Shown: positions 26,322 through 37,343 of the stretch, piece after piece
Numbering within the stretch: the stretch's first letter is position 1
Layout of the letters: every line of letters begins with the position of its first letter
DNA from: Rhodopirellula baltica SH 1
GTDB lineage: Bacteria; Planctomycetota; Planctomycetia; Pirellulales; Pirellulaceae
DNA length: 64,000 nucleotides
Assembly (NCBI RefSeq): GCF_000196115.1
Contig: NC_005027.1
Coordinates: 6,630,001 to 6,694,000, forward strand
Reading direction: 5' to 3'
Position numbers and translations under genes: made by a program
Notes under the pieces: generated by a model
Told to the model about the DNA's origin: nothing
Databases searched by the model: none
The model's input: only the letters and a program-made list of their open reading frames with translations

Positions 26322-27980
26322 TCACCACATGTATTCAAAACCTGCTGCGAAACCGTTCAGTGTCAGCGACGTTTCCGAGGTGCTTGGTGCTGAGACACCG
26401 GCCCCGTTGGTTGCGAAGTCGTCGATGAAGCTGTTGTCCAGCGGAGCGGCGTAGACGTCATCGATTGTCAGCAGGTGATACGAACCACGCAGCGACAACG
26501 AGTGCGAGAATCGGTAGATACCGGTTGCTTGGAAATCCAAGATGAAGGCACCGTCTTGTCCGCCCGATTCAAACGTGTTCAATGCACCGGGGGTGATTCC
26601 GATCGACGAGGTTTGACCGAAGTCGTTCTGAACCCATGCCCCTTTGACTTCGGCACCCAGTTGAATTCCGGGGCGAGCGTTCCACCAAAGGTCGACGCCG
26701 GCTTGAGGACCAAAGTATCGGTTTTCAATGTCGAAGCTTTGTTGGAAGTCAGCGATGGTGCTGGAGGTTTCGGAGCCGTTGAAAGCGTATCGGTTGTCGA
26801 AAACCACGTGTCGGAGGCCGAGCAACCAAGAGCCTTGGAATCGTCCGTACGGTCCGACGGTTCGACGACGGTAGTTGATTTCGTAACTGTCGAATTCCGC
26901 TTCGGAAGTGATCGATTGGAAGTTTGACAGGTTGGCGTATCCGCCTGCCGGCGTGGTGCCGAAACCGGAATAAACCGAAGTCAAGTTTCCGCCTGGGTCA
27001 GATGCCGAGGCGGAGCCGCCCCATTCTTGGCCGCCCATGAAGGTGAACTCGACATTCGAGCCGGCACCGAAGATCAGTGCGAACGAGATGCGAGCTCCGG
27101 CTTCCAGGTCATCGTCGCCCAAGTCATCCTGGGTCAGCACTGGATTGTCAGCAACATTTGGCGTTCCGGTGGTCCCGTCGTTGGTCAAGACACGACCATC
27201 GGCGAACCCATCGAGCTCCTGTGTCAGGAACAATCCTTCGACCGATACGTCGTACCAGCGTTGGGCTGATTTACCGGCTTCAGAATAAGGTCGCAGAGCT
27301 TCGGCTAGACCGGCCAAGCCGCCGCCGATGTGTGCTGCCAGGATGCCGAAGTCGGTGCTGCCGGGGCCGCACTCATTGAGGCTTCCAAGCAATCCGCCCT
27401 GGCCGAGTGAGCCGTTGGTCAGGCACGAGCCCAATCCACCGCAGGCACCGCATCCGCCACCGCCGCATGATCCACAGCAATCGCCCATCACAGCAGGCAA
27501 TAGGCCGCGGAAGTTGCTGCCGCATTCTCCACTGGTGCAACCCGAGTCGCCGCATCCGCAGCTCATCGTGTCGCATCCGGCTGCGTAGCCACCGCCGAGG
27601 AAACCACCGCCTTGGTAACCAACTGGCATGACGCCAGCAGGTGCGTAGGCGGCTTGCGGGTAACCGCCTGGAGCGTAACCAGCAGAGCCATATCCACCCG
27701 GCATCATCAGCGGAGCCGATGGCAAGGTCGTGGCGATCGATTGTGCACCCGGCATGGAGCCTGGTGGCATCGACATGGCAGGCATGCCGTCGACCATCCC
27801 TGCTGGTTGAACACCGGGCGGTAGCATGAAGCCACTCGCCTCGTAGTCCATTTCATCACCCGCGGTGGGTGGTGCTGCAGCGACTGGCGTGGCAACTGCG
27901 ACGGCAATCAAGCCACCACAGACCAGGTCACGAAGCTTTCGTAATTTAACCGTCACGCTTTCGCTGAATGATTCCGTCAT
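26322..27980 (-). CDS. BBP7-type planctomycete outer-membrane beta-barrel protein
   Basis: 552 aa from ATG at 27980 (GAGG about 10 nt upstream; MMAQ at 28064 is an alternative). Signal peptide LVCGGLIAVAVATPVAAAP. Then a Gly/Met/Pro-rich low-complexity region, and a Cys/Gly-rich segment with CGCGDSGC and CCGSCGGGGCGACGG. The C-terminal ~330 residues alternate as beta strands with aromatic belts (YDVSVEGLFLTQELDG at their start), ending in LNGFAAGFEYMW. The terminal aromatic is usual for outer-membrane barrels. The role may be a porin or a structural protein of the planctomycete envelope. Confidence 0.85.
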   Translation of the reverse strand: MTESFSESVTVKLRKLRDLVCGGLIAVAVATPVAAAPPTAGDEMDYEASGFMLPPGVQPAGMVDGMPAMSMPPGSMPGAQSIATTLPSAPLMMPGGYGSAGYAPGGYPQAAYAPAGVMPVGYQGGGFLGGGYAAGCDTMSCGCGDSGCTSGECGSNFRGLLPAVMGDCCGSCGGGGCGACGGLGSCLTNGSLGQGGLLGSLNECGPGSTDFGILAAHIGGGLAGLAEALRPYSEAGKSAQRWYDVSVEGLFLTQELDGFADGRVLTNDGTTGTPNVADNPVLTQDDLGDDDLEAGARISFALIFGAGSNVEFTFMGGQEWGGSASASDPGGNLTSVYSGFGTTPAGGYANLSNFQSITSEAEFDSYEINYRRRTVGPYGRFQGSWLLGLRHVVFDNRYAFNGSETSSTIADFQQSFDIENRYFGPQAGVDLWWNARPGIQLGAEVKGAWVQNDFGQTSSIGITPGALNTFESGGQDGAFILDFQATGIYRFSHSLSLRGSYHLLTIDDVYAAPLDNSFIDDFATNGAGVSAPSTSETSLTLNGFAAGFEYMW

Positions 27981-28734
27981 CCCATTGTCCTCAAGGGTCA
28001 CACGCAGTCCGGTTCTTTGGTTGGGTCCGGGTTTGATTTGGGGATCGGGGGTCTGGGCCATCATGGGTTGCTCGTTTCTTTGCCTGGCAATTCGTCGCAT
28101 TGCAATCGTCTCCGCGGTCACAAAGACCCCAAAATCCCCCCGGGGGTCCCGCTCACGCGAGAACGCCCAGCCATAAAATGTCCTGTGGCTGTTGGGTTGC
28201 TGAATGCTCCAAAGGATTTCGCATCCGGCGACCCCGCCGTTGTGGACCGTTCCGCCGTGGACCGAGGTTGAAAGCGTTTCCGGGGAAGCCTGCCGCCAAA
28301 TTGGGGGCAACACCGCGGAAAAGGAGTTCAAACTCGAACGAAGAAACCGTTCCAGGCGGAGTTATCGGCACAACTTCCAGCAAACATTCGGTAATTCCGG
28401 AACAATCGGACCAACCCGAGCGATTGACACAACGATTCCAAGTGGACTGGAACACGAATTGCCCCTATAGAGCCCTGGATTCGCTCCCTGCCAAAGAGGC
28501 AGGATGTGAATTCAACGCGAAGATGACTTTGACAAATCGGGCGAAACCGCGATAATACGCACGTGGTGCAGGTTTCCCTTGATGCCTTTTAAGGGCGTTT
28601 GAAGTTGCCTTGGCGGTTGCCCTCATCATCACTCGTCTCTGTGAATGTGAGTTTGTTTTGGCGGTTCATCGCCTGACGCAACGCATTTCTAAGTAGACTG
28701 GGTGCTACTCATACTCCTTTGTGATCGATCCCCC
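27981..28734. other. Intergenic region between divergent BBP7 and sigma-factor genes
   Basis: About 750 bases. The frame of BBP7 stays open up to 28331 but the added protein is Arg/Pro-rich and unlike anything. Plus-strand frames here are also unconvincing. The right part contains a good sigma-70-like promoter for the sigma-factor gene and a transcribed leader of roughly 170 nt. Nothing else was recognised. Confidence 0.6.
28529..28556 (+). promoter_or_regulatory. Sigma-70-like promoter of ECF sigma gene
   Basis: TTGACA (28529-28534), 16-bp spacer, GATAAT (28551-28556), followed by purines/pyrimidines typical of a start site about 28563. The match is 11 of 12 to consensus. The distance to the ATG at 28735 implies a leader of about 170 nt. 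Confidence 0.7.
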
Positions 28735-29430
28735 ATGAACTTTTCAACTTCCGCAGCGGTCGCTGATTCGAAGGTGGATTCGGGAAACGTTTTCACCAGC
28801 GAATCCATCGCTGATCAAACCGACGAGCAATTGGTTGCGAAATATCGCACCAGCGGTCGTCGCGATATTTACGAAGCCCTGATGCGGCGATATGAACGCG
28901 AGATCTACGCGTATCTGCGTCGCTACATCGGCAACGCTGAAATGGCTGAAGATGCCTTCCAGGGTACTTTTCTGCAGGTTCACCTGAAGTGCAACCAGTT
29001 TGATTTGACCCGCCGTTTTCGACCTTGGCTGTATGCGATCGCTACCAACCAAGCGATCGATGTGCAGCGTCGTAACAAGCGGCACCGAATGGTCAGTTTG
29101 GACCGCCCCGCGAACGGTCAAGAAGATGATCGTGGCGGTAGCTGGTCCGAAAAGCTCGAAGGGGCGATCACGGATCCGTTGGCTGCTGCATCGAAGGAAG
29201 AAAACGGGCGCTGGGTGCATCACGCCGTCGAATCGCTCGGCGAGCCAATGCAACAAGTGGTCGAATTGGTCTACTACCAAGGCCTGAAATATCGCGAAGC
29301 AGCTGAGATTTTGGGGATTCCCGTTGGGACCGTCAAAAGTCGTTTGCACGCCGCCGTCAATCGCTTGAGCGGCCTTTGGGACGACAGTCACGACGGTGAA
29401 CGCGACGCGGAAGAACAACCGGGCGTCTGA
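28735..29430 (+). CDS. ECF RNA polymerase sigma factor
   Basis: 231 aa from ATG at 28735. Region 2 is clear: DEQLVAKYRTSGRRDIYEAL, EIYAYLRRYIGNAEMAEDAF, RRFRPWLYAIATNQAIDVQRR. Region 4 is the HTH of MQQVVELVYYQGLKYREAAE continuing into LGIPVGTVKSRLH. A ~30-residue N-terminal lead and an acidic C-terminal tail are extra. It directs polymerase to a regulon not visible here. A possible membrane-bound anti-sigma factor is encoded 445 bp downstream. The gene ends at an intrinsic terminator. Confidence 0.93.
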   Translation: MNFSTSAAVADSKVDSGNVFTSESIADQTDEQLVAKYRTSGRRDIYEALMRRYEREIYAYLRRYIGNAEMAEDAFQGTFLQVHLKCNQFDLTRRFRPWLYAIATNQAIDVQRRNKRHRMVSLDRPANGQEDDRGGSWSEKLEGAITDPLAAASKEENGRWVHHAVESLGEPMQQVVELVYYQGLKYREAAEILGIPVGTVKSRLHAAVNRLSGLWDDSHDGERDAEEQPGV

Positions 29431-29875
29431 TCGCGAAAACTCATCTTTCGCGGCGTTTTGGCTGCGGATTGGACACAAGCGGCGCCTCGGGGCCGCTTTT
29501 TTTCTGCGCCGGCCGCAAGGTTCGTGTGAACCATGGAAGGAATCCTTTCGTCTGACTGATTAGGTATTGGACCGGTCGCGAGTGGACAGTTTGTTTTCCA
29601 CGAGCATGGAGTGCGAAGCTGTTCGCACCGGACCTGCCCGAACACTCGCCCCGTCGCGGGCGTAATCATATTTTGAACCGATCCGAGAACTGTCTCGTCA
29701 GATAGCCACCGGGTGATGTGCTCGGTCTGGCGCACCAGCGATGGCCAATGGCGTTTGCCTTGGTTGTTACGACGCAAGCCGCGGCCGATGCCGTCCAGGC
29801 TATGCATCTTGGATCGGTTCCAAGTCAGCCTCCATTTCTCGCGTTTCTTTTTCCGCTTACGCAACGTCCTTTGTG
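29431..29875. other. Intergenic region between sigma factor and anti-sigma-like gene
   Basis: 445 bases. Contains the sigma-gene terminator, then a perfect hairpin GTGCGAA-GCTG-TTCGCAC (29611-29628). A minus-strand open frame covers the area but reads as an Arg/Pro-rich shadow. Plus-strand codons in frame with the next gene (from 29741) show no domain. The downstream gene probably has its own promoter here, which I could not define. Confidence 0.55.
29478..29503 (+). terminator. Intrinsic terminator of sigma-factor gene
   Basis: AGCGGC / GCCGCT stem (29479-29484 with 29492-29497) followed by seven T's. Confidence 0.85.
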
Positions 29876-31081
29876 ATGCAAGAAGATCTTCTTGGATATC
29901 TGCTAGGCGCGCTTGAAGCGGACGAAATGCAGCGGGTCGAGAAACTGTTGCGGGAAAGTCCTGAAGCCAGAGAAATGCTGGCGGATTTAGAACGCAAACT
30001 TGGGCCACTTCATGACGATTGTGAAATCGTCGAACCGCCGCCCTCCGACTTGGTTGCTCGAACGCTCGACGCGCTGCCGCCACTCCCGCCGATGCCCGGC
30101 ACCGAACCTGATCAGGCGAGCACACCTGCGGAATCCAAAGTGTCCGCGCCAGTGGCGTCGAAAATGTCACCGGTTTTGGAAGGATCTGATTCTCTTGCGT
30201 GGACCTGGCGAGATTGGGTGGGGTCGGCCACAGCCGCTTGCATCCTGTTGGCGATCGCATTGCCGTCGATGGTGGAAGGTCGCTTCATGGCTCGCAAAAA
30301 CGCTTGTCAGGACAATTTGCGGCAACTTGGTATGGCGATGACTCAGTACGTCACTCGCAACGCGGAGGCACGTTTGCCTTCCGTCGAATCGACCGGGTAT
30401 CAAGCATTTGCGGGTGTCTACGCACCACGGTTGCATGCGGCCGGATTGATGATGGATTCGCGGTCAACACTTTGCCCTTCGATTCGTTCCACCGATTTTT
30501 GGTCCGCTGGCGGATTGCACCCAGAAGACGGCAACTTCGTATCCGAACGTGCCGCGGAAGAAGTGCCCACGATGGTTACGCTTCGAATGCTCGACGAAGC
30601 CGCTCGTGATTTGAATCATTTCGCTGCCGCCGGCGCGACCACTGTCGAAGAGCAAGCGGCATGGCAGCGAGCGATCGCGCGTTTGCAGTGGCTTCAACAA
30701 ACCGCTGGTGGACACTACGCCTACACACTCGGCGTTCGTGATGGCGAAGAGTTTGCATCTCCACGTTTCCAGGGGCGTTCATCATTTGCTGTGATGAGTG
30801 ACGCGGCGGTGATGAAGGTTGTGGATCGTGTGGTCGACGAAGAAGGTTGGGCTCGAGCTGCTTCGCCGTCGCAGGACGGATTGATCAGCCACGGCGGCCG
30901 CGGGATCAACGTTCTCTACGAAGATGGCCGCGTTCGCTTCATCCCGGGTGAGTCTTTGAACCAACTGGTGGACCATCCGTTGGTCAATCATGACGGTCGC
31001 CCGGAAGCAGGCGTGAACATCGACGACGCCTCGCTCGCACCGAGTTGGCAAGCACCGTTCGTCCACGCTCGGCAGCGCTGA
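29876..31081 (+). CDS. Membrane protein with anti-sigma-like N-terminus and DUF1559-like outer domain
   Basis: 401 aa from ATG at 29876. The N-terminal ~45 residues (MQEDLLGYLLGALEADEMQR, then VEKLLRESPEAREML) resemble the helical anti-sigma domain without zinc ligands. A Pro-rich linker, one TM helix (about 113-133) and an outer domain follow. The outer domain opens ARKNACQDNLRQLGMAMTQY, like the region after the helix of DUF1559 pseudopilin-like proteins, and carries INVLYEDGRVRFI near the end, like their H-X9-DG motif (here spaced by ten). I infer that it restrains the sigma factor encoded upstream and senses the envelope. No experiment is known to me. Confidence 0.68.
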   Translation: MQEDLLGYLLGALEADEMQRVEKLLRESPEAREMLADLERKLGPLHDDCEIVEPPPSDLVARTLDALPPLPPMPGTEPDQASTPAESKVSAPVASKMSPVLEGSDSLAWTWRDWVGSATAACILLAIALPSMVEGRFMARKNACQDNLRQLGMAMTQYVTRNAEARLPSVESTGYQAFAGVYAPRLHAAGLMMDSRSTLCPSIRSTDFWSAGGLHPEDGNFVSERAAEEVPTMVTLRMLDEAARDLNHFAAAGATTVEEQAAWQRAIARLQWLQQTAGGHYAYTLGVRDGEEFASPRFQGRSSFAVMSDAAVMKVVDRVVDEEGWARAASPSQDGLISHGGRGINVLYEDGRVRFIPGESLNQLVDHPLVNHDGRPEAGVNIDDASLAPSWQAPFVHARQR

Positions 31082-31108
31082 TTGAACGCGAATTCGGTTC
31101 CTACGATC

Positions 31109-32085
31109 TCATTCGTTCGCCAATTCCGCCTGACGAAGCGCTTCCACCAAATCGGAAATTTGTTCCAGGTTCAGTTCCTCGGCGCGAGCGGTTTCGCCGT
31201 GGCCAAGCCGTCCGAGGATCTCGTCGATTGCAGGTTTGTCGAGGCGTCCCTTCATTGCGCTGATCACAACGCTTCGCAAGAATTTGCGACGGTGGAAGAA
31301 CAACGCCCGAACGGTTTGATGGAAATACTTGAGATCCGGAATTGCATTTCCCCGTTCGTGATCGACGTCGAGTCGCACGATTGCCGAGTCAACTTTGGGC
31401 CGGGGCCAGAACACGGTCGGCGGGAGTATGCGGACGATCTCGGCACGGCAGGTGGCTTGGATCCAGATGCTGAGCGCGCCGTAGTCCTTCGATCCTGGAC
31501 CGGCGACCATGCGTTCGCCAAGCTCCTTTTGGATCGTGACCACAATGCGATCTGGCGGCGGATCTTGGTGCAGCAGATTGCTGACGATTGGAGTCGCGAC
31601 GTTGTACGGCAAGTTCGCGACCAACATGAACTTGCTGTCATCGGGCAAACGCGACTTGGCTTCGCGGATCGATTCCATGATGTCATCACGGAACGTGCTC
31701 TTATTTTTCAGCGCGTCGCCCTGGATCATTTTCACGTGTGGGAACGGAGCCAGTTCCTCGGACGCGAGTTGGAAGAGGTTCTGATCAATCTCAACCGTCA
31801 GGATCGCACCAGCTTGCGATGCCATGATCGACGTCAGTGAGCCAACACCTGTGCCGATTTCAAGAACAATATCGCTCGGACCAATTTCTGCGGAACGGGC
31901 GATCAGCTCGACCAGATTCAAGTCAATCAAAAAGTTCTGGCCGTACTTCGATACCGGACGCAATCCAGCGGCGGTCAGTCGCTTGGAAAGGTAGGTGGCC
32001 GTTTGCCGTGAACCACGAGAGACATTGCTCGGGCGAGCGGGCGGATTCGGTCGAGCGTTGGGGCGATTGGGGTCGGACGCTTCAC

Positions 32086-32089
<4 letters not shown>
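31109..32089 (-). CDS. rsmA: 16S rRNA (adenine1518/1519-N6)-dimethyltransferase
   Basis: 326 aa from ATG at 32089, which overlaps the riboflavin synthase stop (ATGA). RsmA/KsgA dimethylates two adjacent adenines in the 3' end hairpin of 16S rRNA during 30S maturation. Motifs: [12 protein letters not shown]-binding [23 protein letters not shown] and the catalytic NLPYN. A Pro/Arg-rich N-terminal extension of ~30 residues precedes the core. Convergent with the anti-sigma-like gene. Confidence 0.95.
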
Positions 32090-34252
<2,163 letters not shown>

Positions 34253-34282
34253 TCGCCGAATTCAGGTTGGAAATGATTCAGC

Positions 34283-34312
34283 AAGCGGAGCCCAAGCGGC
34301 TCCGCTTTTTTA
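34283..34312 (+). terminator. Intrinsic terminator of enolase gene
   Basis: AAGCGGAGCC / GGCTCCGCTT, 10-bp stem with a 5-nt loop, followed by a T run. Confidence 0.93.
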
Positions 34313-34500
34313 TTAGATCGGTTACAAACTGGTCCGAGGTGACGTGACCGTACGATGGACTTCCAAGTCCGTCGATGCCGAGTCGGTATCCGTTCGGACC
34401 GGTTGCGTTGTAGAAGCCGGTGCTGACGCACTGCGGCTAATGTTGAATGCCCTCGCGTCTTTTTCTCTGAGCTCCAAAGCTCCAAACGCCGCTCCGTCCT

Positions 34501-34767
34501 TCACTCCGCTTCGCTGATTCCCGTCAGCCCAATCGCCTCATCGACGATCAATGTCGGGATTCCGCCACGAATGGGATATAGTCGATCGGCTGGTGAGTTG
34601 ATCAAACCGCCTTCGATTGGATCCGTCACGCGTTCATCCAATTGATCACGCGCGTTGCCGTCGCGGATCGCTTGATTGACCCTCTGGATGAGGGATTCGT
34701 CCGCCAGTGTGAGCTGACCGCCGTTTGAGGGACAGCGCAAGATAGGCAAGATATCCGGGGTGATCAT
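34501..34767 (-). CDS. Trm112-family small protein
   Basis: 88 aa. The fold is that of the Trm112/UPF0434 family: ILRCPSNGGQLTLAD at the start and LYPIRGGIPTLIVDEA near the end. The zinc ribbon of eukaryotic Trm112 is reduced; only one Cys is present. Bacterial members are thought to activate or stabilise methyltransferases. No partner is encoded next to it. Confidence 0.85.
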   Translation of the reverse strand: MITPDILPILRCPSNGGQLTLADESLIQRVNQAIRDGNARDQLDERVTDPIEGGLINSPADRLYPIRGGIPTLIVDEAIGLTGISEAE

Positions 34768-34899
34768 GGAGGGCTTCTTGGGGTTTCAAAAGTTTGACTG
34801 CAAGGGCGGTGAGCGTGTCACCGAATTCTAATTTCGGCAAACTACTTTTCTTGGGGCGGCCTTGCCATGCCCGATCCCACCTGCAGACGAAGGATTGTC

Positions 34900-35670
34900 A
34901 TGCGGAATTCCAATCGGACGAACCAGTTCATTGTTGGCGTTTTGGTCGCGGGGGCATTGATGTCCCTGACCACGTCGGTCACCGCTCAGGAAGGCGGTGA
35001 ATTGCACGCCGATCCAGCGACCGGAATTGTGTACCGGAAGCAAATTCGTCAGGTCCAGCGTCCGGTCAGCGAAGTCCAAATGAAGACTCGCGAGCAAACG
35101 GTTTACACACCCAAAGCGGTTGTCGAAACCAAACCCGTTGCTCGCACATCCTACGTCCCCGTGACCACAATGATGCTGCGTCCGCATTTGGAAGGTCGTT
35201 GGAATCCGTTCCGTCAGCCAACCGTGGCCTACCGGCACGTACCCGAAACCCGTTGGGAAGCACGCTCGGAGGTTGTTCATCAAACCGAAACTCGCGTGAA
35301 ATGGGAACCAGAGACGAAGCTCGTTCAAGTTCCCGAGCGAACGTTGCGGATGCAGAACGACCAAGTCGTCCAGTACGAACCAGTCGGCCAGTTGGCACCT
35401 CAAGCACAATCGCTGGCGTCGACCTCCAACATCCGTCCAGAAATCGCATCGCGTCTGCGTCCGATCGACTCCAACGCGCCGATTCAGCCGATCACCACTG
35501 GAGCTGACCAAATCGCCGCAGCGACCTTGGCAACCAGAGAACGTCCACGTTCATCACTGCAATCAGGAATGCGGGCCACCGAACTAGCCCCATCCAACCC
35601 AACCATCTACGGCCCACCCACCACGGGCACCACCGTAGCAGGCTTGCCAGTCATTAGCGTCTGGCGTTGA
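34900..35670 (+). CDS. Secreted planctomycete protein of unknown function
   Basis: 256 aa from ATG at 34900 (AAGGA upstream). Signal peptide FIVGVLVAGALMSLTTSVTAQ. The mature part has repeated YxPV and ETxxxW-type segments (RTSYVPVTTMMLRPHLEGRW, YRHVPETRWEARSEVVH) rich in Val, Arg, Gln and Thr. Proteins of this pattern are common in Pirellulaceae, but no function is known to me. No transmembrane segment follows the signal peptide. Confidence 0.75.
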   Translation: MRNSNRTNQFIVGVLVAGALMSLTTSVTAQEGGELHADPATGIVYRKQIRQVQRPVSEVQMKTREQTVYTPKAVVETKPVARTSYVPVTTMMLRPHLEGRWNPFRQPTVAYRHVPETRWEARSEVVHQTETRVKWEPETKLVQVPERTLRMQNDQVVQYEPVGQLAPQAQSLASTSNIRPEIASRLRPIDSNAPIQPITTGADQIAAATLATRERPRSSLQSGMRATELAPSNPTIYGPPTTGTTVAGLPVISVWR

Positions 35671-35731
35671 GAAGAAGGTCAGCACGTCTCAAGAGTGGCC
35701 TGATTCTTCCGGGGCTCAGATCAACTACTAA

Positions 35732-35745
35732 TACTACAGCGCTAA
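35732..35745. repeat. IS left terminal inverted repeat
   Basis: 14 bp, TACTACAGCGCTAA, inverse of the right end. Confidence 0.85.
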
Positions 35746-35904
35746 GTTTTGGGCCATCGGCATCGTGTGATGCTTTCGGGGTCGATACCGAGTTCGGCGT
35801 ATCTGTCGAGCTTCGTTTGCGTATGGCTGATGCGAGCCGCTACGTTGCGTGATTGATGGTAGTTGATCCGTGAGGCGACCTGATCAAGCAACATGCGACG
35901 ACTC

Positions 35905-37206
35905 TCACGAGGGAGTGACCAGCTGACAACGATTGCGTCGACCGCGTCGCGAATTTGCTGAATTGTCCACTCCGGATTTTTTTTCCCGCTCCTGCTGGCA
36001 GGTTTGCGAAAGAAACAGATAGCTCAACGACGTGATGATCAAGTGGCGTTTCAGACCCAAATATCGGCGCCCCTCGTAACAGTCTAAGCCGACCTCTTGT
36101 TTCTGATCCTCGAAACAACGTTCCACTCGCCATCGCTGAAACGCAACCTGTAGCAGCATCGCCATCGAAGCGAACTCGCTCGCGTTGCTGACGAAGAATT
36201 TCAGTTCGCCGTCAAGCACGTTTCTCGCGACCACCAACCACAGAGACAGCCCCGGTAGTCCGTCGCTGCCTTTGAGTGTGACGCGAACCCGCTTGGCTTC
36301 CCAGATGATGGGACCTTTCTCGCCGTCTTTGACGCGGTAGCGTTTCCAGCGTTTCGCTTTCATCGCTTCGCCGTGCCAGAACACTGTTTCAACACTTCGC
36401 GGCGAACTTTCCCCGCTCTTGACGCGGGGTGTCTTGCGACCTCGGCCGCGGCCGCCCTTGCGATAGGGCTGCTCGGTCACTTCGGGATGCTTCTCCCAAA
36501 CCGAAAACGTTCGCGGCACTTCAAGCACAAACTTCTGATCGCGGTCGGCAAGAGCTTCCAGGAATCCAGGTTTACCGCCGTAGCCTTCGTCAGCGGTTAG
36601 CCAAGGATATTCAATCCCCTCCTCCTTACTGCGATCAAGCAATTCCAACGCGATCTGCCACTTGGGGCGATAGACCATCTCATCGGGAATGCCGGCGGCG
36701 GCACAACGCTCGCGGTCGTTACTCCAGCTCTCGGGGAGGAACAGTTCACCATCGACCATGCAGTGAAAGTCTTCGTTCGCCGCAGCCAGATGAACCGTGA
36801 CGATACAGTTCTCCTGCTTGCCGACTTTGCCGCACCACTGTCGTTGCACGCCAGGCGTTTTGTCGCCCTTCTTGACGTCGCTGGTTTCGTCAATGATCGC
36901 GACAGTGTTCTTGTTGACATGCTCATCACGGACGATGTGGATCAGCCTCCTGCGAAGTCCATCTTCGTCCCACCGATGCTGGGCGATAAATTCCTGCAAG
37001 GTTCGCACCGGTGTACCGGCTTGCAACGCAATCGGCTCCACACTCTTGGCGTCCAGGTCGGAAAGTTGACCACGGACATAGGTCGTCAAATGAGCCCTCG
37101 TGTCGCTTCGTCGAAAACAATCGCCAAAGCGAGCCAAGTAAGCATTTAACCGATCTTCGAGTTGTTCCAGTTCAGCGACATCCATGCCAAGCTCTCCGTG
37201 CAGCAA
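35905..37206 (-). CDS. IS701-family DDE transposase
   Basis: 433 aa. First catalytic Asp in VAIIDETSDVKKGDKTPGVQ, followed by RQWCGKVGKQENC (conserved around the first Asp). Second Asp in WLTADEGYGG. The C-terminal Glu lies in the RCFEDQKQEVGLDCYEGR segment. It appears full-length and uninterrupted, so the element may still be active. It cuts and pastes the element using the 14-bp ends. About 160 bp of non-coding sequence lies between the stop codon and the left end. Confidence 0.92.
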   Translation of the reverse strand: MLHGELGMDVAELEQLEDRLNAYLARFGDCFRRSDTRAHLTTYVRGQLSDLDAKSVEPIALQAGTPVRTLQEFIAQHRWDEDGLRRRLIHIVRDEHVNKNTVAIIDETSDVKKGDKTPGVQRQWCGKVGKQENCIVTVHLAAANEDFHCMVDGELFLPESWSNDRERCAAAGIPDEMVYRPKWQIALELLDRSKEEGIEYPWLTADEGYGGKPGFLEALADRDQKFVLEVPRTFSVWEKHPEVTEQPYRKGGRGRGRKTPRVKSGESSPRSVETVFWHGEAMKAKRWKRYRVKDGEKGPIIWEAKRVRVTLKGSDGLPGLSLWLVVARNVLDGELKFFVSNASEFASMAMLLQVAFQRWRVERCFEDQKQEVGLDCYEGRRYLGLKRHLIITSLSYLFLSQTCQQEREKKSGVDNSANSRRGRRNRCQLVTPS

Positions 37207-37260
37207 ACAAAATCTCCAGCTGCTATTCTCAGCGAAAAGCCCGGCCCTCTACAACACCAG

Positions 37261-37274
37261 TTAGCGCTGTAGTA
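37261..37274. repeat. IS right terminal inverted repeat
   Basis: 14 bp, TTAGCGCTGTAGTA, inverse of the left end. Confidence 0.85.
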
Positions 37275-37343
37275 CTAGGTAGGCGGAGTGCAACGCTCCG
37301 CGTTGTGGTAATGCGTTCATTTCGTTGGCATCGAAATGTCAAC

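Larger units (their letters stand above)
35732..37274. mobile_element. IS701-type insertion sequence, apparently complete
   Basis: Ends are TACTACAGCGCTAA at 35732-35745 and its exact inverse TTAGCGCTGTAGTA at 37261-37274 (14-bp perfect terminal inverted repeats). The element is 1543 bp with one transposase on the minus strand. Flanking tetranucleotides are CTAA (left) and CTAG (right). Both fit the YTAR target of the IS701 family but differ in the last base. Confidence 0.85.

Noticed and set aside
27981-28331. N-terminal extension of the BBP7 protein up to 28331
   Set aside because: The extra residues precede a good signal peptide and look like translated intergenic sequence.
29388-30260. 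Long minus-strand open frame of 290 codons across the sigma/anti-sigma gap
   Set aside because: Arg/Pro/Ser-rich translation without any domain, overlapping two good genes on the other strand; a shadow frame.
34867-34899. Upstream start for the secreted unknown protein
   Set aside because: The ATG at 34900 has a Shine-Dalgarno and places the signal peptide correctly.
37285-37303. GCGGAG/CTCCGC hairpin just right of the insertion sequence
   Set aside because: Only a 6-bp stem, no T tract; too weak to call as a terminator or an element end.
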